A DNA stretch of 64,000 nt, from the NCBI RefSeq assembly GCF_000237925.1, contig NC_031500.1:10007753-10071752 (forward strand), given 5' to 3'. The number at the start of each line of letters is the position of its first letter. Position 1 is the stretch's first letter. A program made the translations under genes and the position numbers. Under the pieces are notes generated by a model that was not told where the DNA came from, ran no database searches, and saw only the letters and a program-made list of their open reading frames with translations. This DNA comes from Schistosoma mansoni. Taxonomy: Eukaryota; Platyhelminthes; Trematoda; Strigeidida; Schistosomatidae. Below, in pieces: positions 10,961 to 22,205 of this stretch.

Positions 10961-12664
10961 ACAGATAATTTTCTACGTAGTTTAAAAGAGTGAACTACTC
11001 ATGTACGAATGAGTCTATGTAAATATTTACGAAAAATTCTATTCTACAAAAAATCACTATCTGGTTCAATTTGTTATGAGAATGCAAAAACATAATGAAA
11101 AATTTTACAGTCCAGATCGGTAAAATTTGTTATTGTTAAAGACTGGTGATTGAAGTTATCAAAATCCCTGAATTGAATTAAAAATGCTTCACTGTAATGC
11201 TTGGATGCTAAACTGATTGAGAGTTAAGGTTCCATTGGTTAATTAAGTATCAACTTTAATTTGAAATACTTTTTGGGTTCCATTCGACAAAAAACTGAAG
11301 CAGAAAGAGTTGTTTGCGTGTAGAACATGTTTATTTGCTTACTTGTCATTCACATGGAAGATTAACGTCTTCAGATTGACTATTCTATCTTAGGAATCAT
11401 GATTTAAAGTAAAGTATTTATCATTCGTTAAACATTAATTTCATTTAGGATAATATTGAAAACCACGAAGCATTAAACTACAATTTTATCCTGGTATATG
11501 AATCTTCAGTAGTACAAAAACATGTGACCCTACCAGGAGTTGAACCCAACACCCTCAGATCTTACATCGTATGATTAATCATCAAGCTGAATAATTTAAA
11601 CTTTCAACTATTTAGAACTTGATAAGAATTTACCGAGAAGAATATTTTCTATTCATTATCTATCTGAATATACAAAGTCTTATATTAGAAAACAAAGTTT
11701 TCAAACAATTGAACATATTTTTGGAGAAATGGTGCGTGTTCCGAATGTGACTCACCATGTTTGCAGTGAGTTAGGATCTGACTCCAATGAGATCGTATGA
11801 ATGGTTGATTGTCAAAATATACATCCTGTCTATCCTCGTATGTAATACATAACTTAATCCGCGTTGATGAATAACGGAGTTAAATAAGTCAAATACGAGA
11901 ATCGATTTTGAGTACACATATTTTGTATACACTCATTGATCTAGACAGGAAATCAGAGGGATGAAGCGAACAGAAGTGAGAGAAGAGAAAATGACACCCA
12001 TTGGAGATGGCGGGTAAGCCAATTCACTCTAACCAAGAGTTAATCGATATTTATAGTCAGATAAAAATAAATTACAGCCATGTGATGAATAAGATAAAAA
12101 GTGTACACACACATAGGCTTAATAACAAGGTGAAAACGTTACTCAAGATGGATAGGGTAAATTGGCCTGTTCAGAAAGCTAGAATAAGGTATATGGGCTT
12201 AACATATTAACCGACACTACATATTAAACATTCTATTTAACATAAATGAAAACGGATCTTTCCCTCCCCCCCCCCAAAAAAAAACACATTCAAGTATAAC
12301 TTACATTTTTCTTTTACAAAAAACAAAACGGCGGTTTCTGCAAATTTTAACCCGTTTTAATTCAATGTAAGTAAAATACTCTATAATCCTTAGAATTTAA
12401 ATTCAATATAGTAAGTCCATTATAAAATTTATGATTCATATATGGTATATACTTAGCTTTTATATAAATGAATTTATCCACAAAAAAAGGTTACTAACCC
12501 CCCCTATCCCCGAACACTACTCTTTTTAACTGTCTTATCCTTTTTTTTAAAAAAAATAATTCTTTAATCTGATTGGATGATTTTATTCGGGTTTTAAATC
12601 TCTTTTCTACTCTTAGTTTATAATGATGATTTTTCTAACTGGATTAAACTGATCCATTTATTAA
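10961..12664. other. Non-coding, mostly unrecognised
   Basis: AT-rich sequence. A B-box-like GGAGTTGAACCC near 11537 hints at an eroded SINE fragment on the minus strand. The ORF at 12001-12210 (69 aa) is Lys/Asn-rich with no recognisable domain. C-rich and A-rich runs lie near 12260-12290. Confidence 0.35.
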
Positions 12665-12905
12665 ATTCACTTGGTGTTGTTCACTTGTATCCTCCCATTG
12701 TTATTTAAGACTGCAGTTGATCAGTCTCTTATTGGCATATGTACATCCTAAGCGGACTGCCTCAATATTACCTGAAGTCACAAGCTTTATAAACAAAGAT
12801 GGATAGTGGCTAGCAGTAGGATCCAGGACAAGGCGCGTTTCGTCCTATTTGGGACTCGTCGACTGGATGTACTACATCTTAGAGTTGATGTTGTTGTAAT
12901 CATTG
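12665..12905 (-). repeat. Hammerhead SINE family A
   Basis: On the minus strand: hammerhead, CAGTAGGATCC-type block, TATCCATCTTTG, then the tail with CAACTGATCAGTCT and AACAATGGGA. Stem II and GAAA are intact, but the first core segment reads TCGACGA instead of CTGACGA, so the ribozyme is probably inactive. Confidence 0.75.
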
Positions 12906-12964
12906 GGTAACAATTTGGTAATAATTATAGATCATGACTCACTAGTGAATTATTTTAGAGAAGT

Positions 12965-13165
12965 AAATTTAGAAATTCTAATGAGAAGCCCCTAAGCAAT
13001 GGAGTTCAGTCATGTTAGGAGTAAGGCAATTATTGCTTACTAATGACATTAGACGATAGTCGTGCAATATCATGAATTAATTGAAGCTAGAAATGTAAAC
13101 CATTGTACAGTGACTCATTGGTCAAACAGTTAAATATTTGTCGAGAGATTTAGAGGCCTTTAGTT
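12965..13165 (+). repeat. Degenerate hammerhead SINE, family B (5' part)
   Basis: Keeps GAGAAGCCCCTAAGCAATGG and an eroded tRNA-like segment (CTCATTGGTCAAACAGTTAA). No ribozyme core can be identified. Confidence 0.45.
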
Positions 13166-13189
13166 TGTGTAGGATTTAATTTGTCTTAC

Positions 13190-13520
13190 AGATATCCTGT
13201 AGTGAACGATAGCACAAATGGATACAATCAAATGTATCTGGACATAAAATTACAGAATGTCTTAGTAAAATCTGAGAACCAAATAATAAATTATTCATCT
13301 GCAAAATGTCAATCAATTGCCTCAGACTTGACTGTTCCTTTGTTTCCATACCAATCACTCTCTGTTGTCGTTCTCTTTTCTTCGATCTCCTTAACATTCT
13401 GCCACCAGACATTTCATTTTCGATCGATGATACATACTACTTATATCTGTCGACATCAGTAGCACACGCCGCAATTCTACTAGAACTGTAAACGCGATGC
13501 TGGCGACCCCAGAGTAAATG
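13190..13520. repeat. LTR-like repeat R3, old diverged copy
   Basis: Shares the order TGTAGTGAAC, ATCGAATGTAT-like, AAAATTACAGA and TTTCATACCA with 27630-27930 and 34108-34402. It is followed by TGGCGACCCCAG, which looks like a primer-binding-site-type sequence. Treated as a fossil, possibly an LTR of a gypsy-like element. It is clearly older than the other copies. Confidence 0.35.
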
Positions 13521-13789
13521 TAAAAGCTATAGTCAGAACAAAGATAACTCGGCTTCAAACTTTATCTGTTTCTAAACGTAAAAATAACAATTTGATTAGT
13601 TTAATAATTAAAGGAATTACAGTCATTAAGTGGAATGCACGAACATACCGACCAGTATTGCGTGTTTGATCGAAATGAACGAAAATTATGAGTCATACTA
13701 ATATAGTAGGATAATAGTGTCCTTCAATCGGCAGATCACATGAGACAGGGATAATCTACACACACATTTTATATTGTTCTCCATTATTC

Positions 13790-14325
13790 TTTCCCGGGCT
13801 TTTGAGAAAAGACTTTGCTATTTTGCGTAGAGTGCTGAAGTCAGTTTGCAAGGTATGTGGTGAATCTTTTGAAGTCCTTGTTTATATGCTTGTGGATAGA
13901 CATCTTAAGTCTTCCAAACTCTTGGCAGGTGTTATCTTATCAGATACTAACCATCCGCTTCATTCATATCTTTCTCCTTGTATATCTTCTGGTAGAACGA
14001 GACGTAAATACATTAAAATCCATGCACGCAAGCAAATCTATGAAAGTTCTGTAATACCTTACCTTGCAAATTTACTTTGTGACGAACAGGCTGTTAGAGT
14101 TGACCTAGTAAATAACCTGTATTCTTAAGCATGTCTCAAATTCGATAATTTGTATAAACTCAGATTTTCCTAAACCTTTTTTTTAATTTCTGTTCTGTTT
14201 TTTTGTTTGTTTTGTTTCTTTTTTGGTAAAAAAACTTGTTGAAATAACTCGTGCTGAGAATTCTATATTGTACCAGATTATAATATTGAATAAAGCCATT
14301 AATAATAATAATAATAATAATCAGA
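13790..14325 (+). mobile_element. Non-LTR retrotransposon 3' end (C-terminal ORF2 piece, 3'UTR and AAT tail)
   Basis: The open frame 13802-14128 ends with a C-terminal pattern typical of LINE polymerases: NHPLHSYLSP, SSGRTRRKY, YESSVIPYLANLL. It is followed by a 3'UTR with GAATAAAGCC and then an AAT microsatellite tail at about 14300-14322. The same 3'UTR end recurs at 21250-21373 and 31773-31896. The element is heavily 5'-truncated with no RT core in this copy. The clade is not certain, perhaps CR1 or jockey-like. Confidence 0.65.
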
Positions 14326-14329
14326 GTAG

Positions 14330-14505
14330 ATTGACGTGGTGGGCGCTTAAGCAACAATTTGGTTGGTTAGTTATGGACATAACTAACAGTTTGATCCCCT
14401 GAGAAGTCATGGGTGAACACTGTCAAAGAGTCCCATCCTGGTAGAAAATGATTATTCTGTGCTTCATGATGTCCAATGGTTGTTTAAATAAAGCAAGTTC
14501 GGCAT
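14330..14505 (+). repeat. Degenerate SINE B-like fragment
   Basis: A remnant of the ribozyme block (ACACTGTCAAAGAGTCCCAT then GTAGAAAATG) directly after the LINE tail. Very eroded. Confidence 0.35.
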
Positions 14506-15629
14506 TTAACCTATGGAGGCGTAGATCAGCTGTAAGAAATGTCACTAAACACGGAAAAGGGTAAATTTGTGGTGTTTTACGTCTATCGTCTTTTAATTTA
14601 AGATTGTAAATTTCTACAAACAGTAAATTGTATTCTCATACACAACCCAAAGATAGAATAATTTATATTAGTTGATCAATTAATATTGAATAATGTCATG
14701 CTTGTTCTGTCCTCAGTGTTGATCAAATTCTATCGACCAAGTTGCACTGTTCATTCCAGTTTGAGTAACTTGACATCGTATGTACAATTTTGTTATGTTG
14801 GGTGCTGGAATGTGGTCGGTAAGAAACCCTGAACCTGGAGTTCGATCAGGACCCAGTGATCAGCAAATGCAAAGGAATACAAATCTCTGACTGAATACTT
14901 CTATGGTAATTTCACAGACTACGAAACTAAGTGATGAAGGTTTGAATCCTACATGGAGCATCAGTCCTCTCGAAATTGCAGATAGAGTAAAATATAGATC
15001 CAAAGTTTCCTGTCGACTATCTTCGACCATCCAACATTAATTCGGATGGTTTCATTAAGATTTCATTTAATCTGTTGGTGATTTTTACGACGGATAAAAA
15101 TTGCACGGATAACCGATAAAATTTGGGTCTTTAGGTACCGGACAGCTGTTTCACTGTAGCTTAAGATAACCTCAGTGTGTACACGCACAAGATTTGATGC
15201 AGGATTTAAATAGACAAAAAACAAGGACTATACAGTCAAACCACTTTCTTAGTCAGTTTATGAAATAGACCGGTTCTTATTCAATTCCCATAATTAATCA
15301 CTGAGTTGTTTCCAGTTTGATTAAATCCCCAAATCACAGCTTTTTAATATGACAATGAATTCTGTTATTTTCCAAATCGACAAAATTCTCAATATGTATA
15401 GTGCTGAGTCTTCACTTTCCAATCCTAAATCTGAAGACTAGGATGATGCAGTTCTGTGGCGCGTTATGTCACCACTTGAGGTACAACGATCTTTCAGTTG
15501 ATATCACTTTGTCGTTGAAAACAACCTTTATAATAAAAATTCCACTTATTCTAAGAAAGAAATATATTTCCGGTGAATGATCCTAAAGATTCTCTTGTCC
15601 ACCTTGTATTACTAGTAATGGGGTTTCAG
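14506..15629. other. Non-coding, nothing recognised
   Basis: AT-rich stretch. A block near 14725-14760 resembles 8405-8450 and may be an old repeat. There is no coding signal. Confidence 0.35.
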
Positions 15630-15760
15630 AGATTGTTGAGTGTCATTGAGATCACGAGCCAACCTAGGCTAGAAAACCATTCAAAACCTATGAGAATCGA
15701 ATGTCTGTTTCGTCTTAGTCCTCACTTGTGCGCGTCCATCATTCAGCAACCGGGAGTCAA
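15630..15760 (-). repeat. Degenerate hammerhead SINE, family B
   Basis: On the minus strand, remnants of the ribozyme block (GACGAAACAGAC), the CTTCCAGG-like block and the tail (GAGATCACGAG read on plus) keep family B order. The 87-aa ORF over it is a repeat ORF. Confidence 0.45.
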
Positions 15761-16384
15761 ATGCAAAACCGGTTTTGCATGCGAAAGTTTCTTCAGTCGA
15801 ACATATATCTACTATCATTCATGTGCGTTGATATAATCAAAGACATTGTAACACTTGAAAGCTTACCATTATTCACTCCACTTTATTCGTTATGAGGTTT
15901 CTCATACTGAGGTCGATTTGTCTTTTTTTTTTAATGACGCTTGAGTTTTTTCTTTTACCATCTCATCGTTTTGCTTGCATCAGATTGATTGAAATAATTA
16001 TATTGGCTTGTTAGAGGGGTCCATTTCGAATGGCTTCAACAATTTGACTGTAAATTCTTCTTGGATAATCCGTTTATTTTATGTTTGTTGATGAGTCTAT
16101 AAAGTTTTCTTTCTTTTTCAACAAATATGAGTAGGTAGAAGCTCTTCTACAAACCAGACGAAGAATTCGTTAGTCACTTATGAACAAATTCAAACAGTTT
16201 ACACTACTATCTGAATTTTATGTCATGAACAATATTGTTCAAGAGCATAATTAAAGCTTTTCTATCAAACCATCTTGTTGATAGAATATAACTCTAATCA
16301 ATATCATTTGTTTGAACCATAAATCTTCTGTACCATGACAAAATAAACTTATTTCATATGTCAGAAGGGGGTTTTATGGAGATT

Positions 16385-16572
16385 TTAGTAGTTCTATATA
16401 GTTGGAATCATGAGTTAGTTGAAGCTAGACCAACATGGAAAACCTGAAAGCACTGGACGGCCGTTTCGTCCTATTTTGGGACTACTCAGCAGTGCACATA
16501 CACGATCCCGCCTCACGAGATTCGAACCTAGAACCTATCAGTCTCACGCGCGAGCGCTTCTAGATTGTTTGA
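16385..16572 (-). repeat. Hammerhead SINE family B, left arm of an inverted pair
   Basis: The minus copy runs from the 3' tail (CATGAGTTAGTTGAAGCTAG on plus) through a hammerhead and B box (GGTTCGAATCTCGTGAGGCG on minus) to the A-box region. It meets an oppositely oriented copy at about 16573. The core reads CTGAGTA, so the conserved G8 is lost. Confidence 0.8.
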
Positions 16573-16775
16573 GGTTAGACGTTAACAACGTTGGATGCCT
16601 TCTCAGTGGTCTACAGGTTAAGCGTTCCAGCGCGAGACTGATAGGTTCTGGGTTTGAATCTCGTGAGGCGGGATCGTGGATGCTCACTGCTGAGGAGTCC
16701 CACAATAGAACGAAACGGCCTTCCAGTGCTTCCAGGTTTTCCATGGTAGTCTAGCTTCAATTGACTCATGATCTC
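16573..16775 (+). repeat. Hammerhead SINE family B, right arm of an inverted pair
   Basis: The plus copy opens in the leader before the A box (TCAGTGGTCTACAGGTTAAG) and runs through B box GGGTTTGAATCTC, hammerhead (CTGAGGA, GAAA) and tail CTAGCTTCAATTGACTCATG. With 16385-16572 it forms a head-to-head inverted repeat of about 390 bp. Confidence 0.8.
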
Positions 16776-16921
16776 AAATATATTATTATTTCATATGTTT
16801 TAGTCATTATGATAATTTAACCTTGAGAAATATAAAAAGGTCATCTATTTTATGAAGAGGGAAAACAAAATGAAATTAGTACAATGAGACATTGAACTAT
16901 TGAACACAGCATGAATTATCC

Positions 16922-16976
<55 letters not shown>

Positions 16977-17349
16977 TGGATTCACAAGAGAATCAAATTA
17001 AAACTCTCATTTCATTTTCCTTATTGTCTGGTATTTGTTCCCATTTCATTATGTTTGTAGAAAGTAAAGCTTATAGTAAAATAATGAAATTTAATTAATT
17101 AAAATGAAGGGGGGGGGATTTGTGTAACTGTGCTACACTTTCAATTCCGATGTTTGTTCAAATAAATGTGTTAAATCAACAACACTACTACTACTACTGA
17201 GAATGATAGTAATAGTAATAATAACGATAATAATATATCAAGGATCGTAGGAACTGATTCATTCAATACTCAGTTGGAATTCTATTTAAAGTTTATAACC
17301 GAATAAAACATTCGAAAATGAATATGAATACTATTTAAATGATAAAGTA
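16776..17349. other. Non-coding with AAT microsatellite
   Basis: A pure AAT/ATA tract occupies about 16922-16976, with further AAT/ACT-type runs at 17185-17235 and a G run near 17107. No gene. Confidence 0.7.
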
Positions 17350-17451
17350 ATATATTTGTAATATCCCAATGAGCAGGAAAATTAGATTTTCTGACGTTTC
17401 GTGACTCAGTGTAAGCCACTTCTTCAGAGAATAAATAACCAAATTAACATT

Positions 17452-17865
17452 ATTATAGTTGAAATCATGAGTCAATTGAAGCTAGACCACCATCGATAAT
17501 CTGAAAGGACTGGACGGCCGTTTCGTTCTATTATGGGACTCCTCAGCAGTGCACGTCCACGATCCTGCACTCGCAAGATTCGAACCCAGAACCTACCAGT
17601 CTCGCGCCAAAGCACTTAACCGATAGACCACTGAGCCGGTGGGCATCTGACGGTGTTAATGTCTAACTACAACCATTCCACGAAATTGAGCAACCGTTCA
17701 CGAATTGTCTTTAGTGAGTTGATATCTCTACAACAGACTTGGTAGAACTCCACTGGTCATTGCTTCCCACTAGAACTCGATGGTGGTCTAGCTTCAATGG
17801 ACTCATGATTTCAACTATGAAAATACTAAATTCTCCACAAAACCCCTTCTGATCTAAAATTAACA
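17452..17865 (-). repeat. Hammerhead SINE family B with an inverted second tail
   Basis: The minus copy holds 3' tail, hammerhead, B box (GGTTCGAATCTTGCGAGTGC on minus), A box and 5' segment to about 17790. It is then joined to a plus-oriented 3' tail (GGTGGTCTAGCTTCAATGGA to CCCCTTCTGA). Both outer ends are therefore the same 3' end facing outward. Confidence 0.8.
17508..17553 (-). ncRNA. Hammerhead ribozyme motif in SINE B
   Basis: The core CTGAGGA, GAAA, palindromic stem III ACGGCCGT and site GTC are all intact on the minus strand. Stem II has one mismatch (GTCC against GAAC), and stem I loses its outer pairs. Confidence 0.65.
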
Positions 17866-18532
17866 TTAATCCAAGTTTAAATAGTACAACGAAACAACAC
17901 GAATATTAGGTGATCAATCAAAAACAGATCTGAATAAACCAATGTCATGTCATTTAATTTCGGTCAAGGTGATTCATAAGTGACATGTATGTAATTTTGT
18001 GTGTATATGTGCACGGTTAATGATGAAAAATGTGTGATCTTTATAATGACAAAGGATAGAGTTTATAATTTGTAATGTAATGGTGTGAAATTGTAAATAA
18101 TATCAGACTAGGTGACTAGGATAGATAGTTTAAGTAGGATGTATGGTAAGGCATTCCTTTCTATTGAAAGAAGTAGGATTAAGCATTATATGGAACGCTT
18201 CAGCTACCTTCCTTTCTTTGTAAGGTTTTTCCAATTGCACCTTGATCGAAATGAAATGACATGACATTGATTTATTCAGATCTGTTTTTTGATTGATCGC
18301 ACTTAATATTCGTGTTGTTCCGTTGTACTATTTAAACTTGGATTAATGTGAATTTGGTTATTTATTCTCTGAAGAAGTGGCTTACACTGAGTCACGAAAC
18401 GTCAGAAAATCTAATTTTTTCTACTCATTGGGATATTACAAATATATCAATTTATTTATAACAATCTACCCAATGGTCAATTTATTCAAAATTATCAAAT
18501 CAAAACTTGGCAATCATACCTATTTAAATGAT

Positions 18533-18732
18533 NNNNNNNNNNNNNNNNNNNNNNNNNNNNNNNNNNNNNNNNNNNNNNNNNNNNNNNNNNNNNNNNNNNN
18601 NNNNNNNNNNNNNNNNNNNNNNNNNNNNNNNNNNNNNNNNNNNNNNNNNNNNNNNNNNNNNNNNNNNNNNNNNNNNNNNNNNNNNNNNNNNNNNNNNNNN
18701 NNNNNNNNNNNNNNNNNNNNNNNNNNNNNNNN
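18533..18732. other. Assembly gap, 200 N
   Basis: A run of exactly 200 N. The 198 bases before it (18335-18532) recur at 22008-22205 after a later gap, so these flanks probably join directly. Confidence 0.99.
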
Positions 18733-20096
18733 TTTTTTTCCTATTCATTAAAGTATTTATAAATCTAGAGATTTTTTTATTGTAGTGAACAGAACACAAA
18801 TGGGGACAATCGAATGTATTTAGGCACGAAAATTACAGACTATCTCAGTAAAATCTGATAACCATACAATAAACAGTTAGTTTGTAAACTATCAATCAAT
18901 TGTCTTAATCTTGACTCTTCCTTCTACAAATATCAGTCTATCGTATCTGATTATTATTATTCATGCATTTTCATACCAATTTCGTTTCGTTTCCGTTCTT
19001 TCCTTATCGATCTTCTAGTGAAATACATTCTGTGCCTGACCATCGTCATATACTACTTATATGGATATAAGCAACCCACACCACACTCATCCCCCCTTTA
19101 AAGCATTCATTCTTGCAATGGTTTTGCTCGCCGTGTCACTTTCTTCTTTTACCGCAGTCTGTACCACACTCTCCGTCAAAATTTTGAGTCTGCGGCGCGC
19201 TGATCTCCATAGCTCCGTCAACCTACCGCGACACAAACAGTATTACCGTTATTATTAAAATTGATTTTTCCGTATCACAAATATATTTTCTTATAAAACA
19301 GTGTTTTGTTCTAAGCAAAGATGGATAGTGGCTAGCAGTGGAATCCAGTTTGATGTGCATTTCGTCCTATTCGGGACTTGTTAGCTGGATGTACCTGTAT
19401 CGCAGAGTTAATGTTCACTCTGGGACTCGTACCCAGTACCTTTCGCTTCAAACGTCATCGCGTTATTCACTCAGCTACTGAGTCCTGATAGTCACTTGCT
19501 TCTGAACATATACCAATAAGAGACTGATCAGTTGCAGTCCAAAAACATCAATGGGAAGATTCAAACAAACAATACTAAGTGAAATGTTTTGTTCTGTCTT
19601 TTTTCTTCTTCTTCTTTGTTCAAATCTATTCTTCATGGGATTACTTCCCATCAAAATAATAAGTTATGACAATTTTTAGTATAAATGTGTATATGAATAT
19701 GATGTTACCGAAATTGAATTCAGTCAACTTCAATAACCCTAGAGTCTTTTCTTTTAATCAATTATCTTATAATCATTTATATTTACCATAGTAAAAGTAT
19801 TATCTCTACTCTACTCTACTGTATCATCGGTTAAGTAAGATGTTGTCAATGTGTATACAACCTAATTCTTCTTAGCTAATATCAAGATATATTTGTATAT
19901 ATATTTATATATAAATGTATAAAATAATCGTCTCTTTACTCCTCCTCTTTACAAAATTGTTACTGAGGTTAGAAAAATCCCATTAAGATCGTTGTACAGA
20001 CATATATCTATGGGATTACAGACATGTGTAAATTCTGATAGGTAACAAATAGTGTGACAGACATTCATATATATATATATATGTGTATATAGAAAA
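18733..20096. repeat. Contig duplicating 27583-28945
   Basis: A gap-bounded contig, nearly identical to 27583-28945 apart from a few substitutions and homopolymer differences. It carries an LTR-like repeat (about 18775-19078), the 65-aa ORF at 19061-19258, and a family A SINE. Best read as an alternative haplotype contig placed in the scaffold. Confidence 0.9.
19310..19590 (-). repeat. Hammerhead SINE family A with inverted tail (duplicate contig copy)
   Basis: The minus strand carries the tRNA-like part (CTCAGTAGCTGAGTGAATAA; GGGTACGAGTCC), a hammerhead with CTAACAA where CTGACGA is expected, and AAACTGGATTCCACTGCTAG. The outer part from about 19500 is tail in plus orientation (GAGACTGATCAGTTGCAGTC). 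The unique copy is 28160-28440. Confidence 0.75.
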
Positions 20097-20296
20097 NNNN
20101 NNNNNNNNNNNNNNNNNNNNNNNNNNNNNNNNNNNNNNNNNNNNNNNNNNNNNNNNNNNNNNNNNNNNNNNNNNNNNNNNNNNNNNNNNNNNNNNNNNNN
20201 NNNNNNNNNNNNNNNNNNNNNNNNNNNNNNNNNNNNNNNNNNNNNNNNNNNNNNNNNNNNNNNNNNNNNNNNNNNNNNNNNNNNNNNNNNNNNNNN
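20097..20296. other. Assembly gap, 200 N
   Basis: A run of exactly 200 N between two duplicate contigs. Confidence 0.99.
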
Positions 20297-21807
20297 GTTG
20301 GTGAATGCAACTAGATAAATCTCAAAAGATAAAGTGTATTTTAAATCTATGGTTCAAGAGTTGAAACCAGTCAATCATAACAGTTCCAGAACACTTTACT
20401 AGATAAACTATTGATCAAGAAAAATTAATAAACATAATTCTTTATTTAAGTAAAACTTACTTTTTCGCTATTGTCTCATTTAGAAGCCTAATATTTTCTA
20501 ACGTAGACATATTTCAAAGCGACGTACGTGCTTACCCCCTTCCATAATTAAGATAAAGACGCCCTAATCTCTGTGCAAAACTTTCAATATTCAATTATCT
20601 GTGAAGTAAAAATTCGAGTTCCAAAATCTACAAAAATCCATATACAAACAGATTATGTCCACTTAACACTAAGTACAAAGAATAATTTTTGCAGATCTAA
20701 TAAGAAGTCATGACTAGTGGTGTTCAGCCATGTTGAATACAAAACAAGTAGCACCGATGATAATACGCTGTGATAGCGGAAAATCACGAATACGTTGCAG
20801 CTAAAAATATAAAACATTGGATGACAGCTCAGTGACCGAACGGTTAAGTGCTGACTACGTGGCCTTAAAGACTTTTGCCCGATTCCTGATGCGGCCGTAG
20901 ATATGCAATACTGAGGCGTCCCGTGCCAGAACGATAAACTGTTCATTACTTCCCAATTTCTAATGGTTCTCCTTTGGCGGCCTGCTTAAACATCTGGGCT
21001 ACCTGTTTCCCGTCATCTATATATTTCAACAAGTTATCTAATATTGTTTCTTTTAATACATCATTATGGATATTAAGCACACAGCCTATTTCGGTGCGTT
21101 TCTGAAAACTGTACAACCTTTCGCTGTAAAGGTTACAAAAGGCCTAATCACAGATGTCGTGTTTGTTGGGAACATGCAGCAAAAAGAATATACATTATTC
21201 ATATGTCGATTGACTGAACTGCTGACATCCAACTGGCGATCACTGAATGTTTATCATCAGGAGCAACGAAGAAATAAGAAACGTAAACATGTTGAAATAC
21301 TTTATGCTGAGAATTCGATTTTGTACCAAATAATATAATATTGAATAAAGCTAATAATAATAATAATAATAACTGAAGTCAATCAATATTTATCAGGAAG
21401 AACAAGTCCCCACAGTCTGGAAAAAATGATACCTCATCAAGATACAAAAGAAAGGAGATCTGAGCAAATGAAAGGATTACAGAGTCGTCGCACTGTTGTT
21501 AGTACCAGGAAAAGTTTTCAACATAGTGTTGCTGAACCGGATGAAAGACTCAGTGGACGCCCGAATTCGAGATCAATAGGCTGGACTCTGTAAGGATCGG
21601 CTGTGCACAGACCAAATCATGACACTACGGATCATCGTTGAACGATCAATTGAATGGAACTCCTCACTATACACCAACTTCATTGACTATGAGAAGGCGT
21701 TTGACAGTGTGGATGGGAGAACATTATGGAAACTTATTCGATACTATTGAGTACCTGGGAAAATCGTCAACATCCGGAATTTATACATCGGACTACACTA
21801 CAACTTA
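20297..21807. repeat. Contig duplicating 30820-32333
   Basis: Near-identical to 30820-32333. The 1,511 against 1,514 bp difference is explained by a 3-base indel (CAACATCCGG against CAACATTATCCGG), and there are few substitutions. It carries a degenerate SINE B, a LINE 3' end and an RTE reverse transcriptase fragment. Confidence 0.92.
21379..21806 (+). mobile_element. RTE/SR2-like LINE reverse transcriptase fragment (duplicate contig copy)
   Basis: In one frame the sequence gives KKGDLS, PGKVFN, LLNRMKDSVD, IRDQ-AG, CTDQIMTLRIIVE and FIDYEKAFDSVDGRTLWKLI. The last is RT motif A with its catalytic Asp. Several in-frame stops and missing residues show it is dead. The fragment is cut by the gap at 21808. 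The unique-locus copy is 31902-32330. Confidence 0.8.
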
Positions 21808-22007
21808 NNNNNNNNNNNNNNNNNNNNNNNNNNNNNNNNNNNNNNNNNNNNNNNNNNNNNNNNNNNNNNNNNNNNNNNNNNNNNNNNNNNNNNNNNNNNN
21901 NNNNNNNNNNNNNNNNNNNNNNNNNNNNNNNNNNNNNNNNNNNNNNNNNNNNNNNNNNNNNNNNNNNNNNNNNNNNNNNNNNNNNNNNNNNNNNNNNNNN
22001 NNNNNNN
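21808..22007. other. Assembly gap, 200 N
   Basis: A run of exactly 200 N. Sequence after it repeats 18335-18532. Confidence 0.99.
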
Positions 22008-22205
22008 AACTTGGATTAATGTGAATTTGGTTATTTATTCTCTGAAGAAGTGGCTTACACTGAGTCACGAAACGTCAGAAAATCTAATTTTTTCTACTCA
22101 TTGGGATATTACAAATATATCAATTTATTTATAACAATCTACCCAATGGTCAATTTATTCAAAATTATCAAATCAAAACTTGGCAATCATACCTATTTAA
22201 ATGAT

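Larger units (their letters stand above)
17350..18448. mobile_element. Foldback-type element with long inverted ends, split by a SINE
   Basis: The left arm (17350-17451 plus 17866-17990) is the reverse complement of the right arm (about 18225-18448). Both carry ATATTTGTAATATCCCAATG, CTGACGTTTCGTGACTCAGT and ACAGATCTGAATAAA. The unique centre (17990-18225) has no ORF. A family B SINE of about 414 bp sits inside the left arm. Without it the element is about 685 bp with arms of about 225 bp. It fits a non-autonomous DNA transposon. Confidence 0.65.

Noticed and set aside
16922-16976. CRISPR-like or tandem array
   Set aside because: It is a plain AAT microsatellite with no spacers.
18377-18751. 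ORFs running through N gaps (also at 20065, 21638, 42134, 45399, 55514)
   Set aside because: Their length comes from undetermined bases.
19061-19258. 65-aa ORF present twice (also 27910-28107)
   Set aside because: The second copy is the duplicate contig, so conservation is not evidence of coding. Composition gives no domain.
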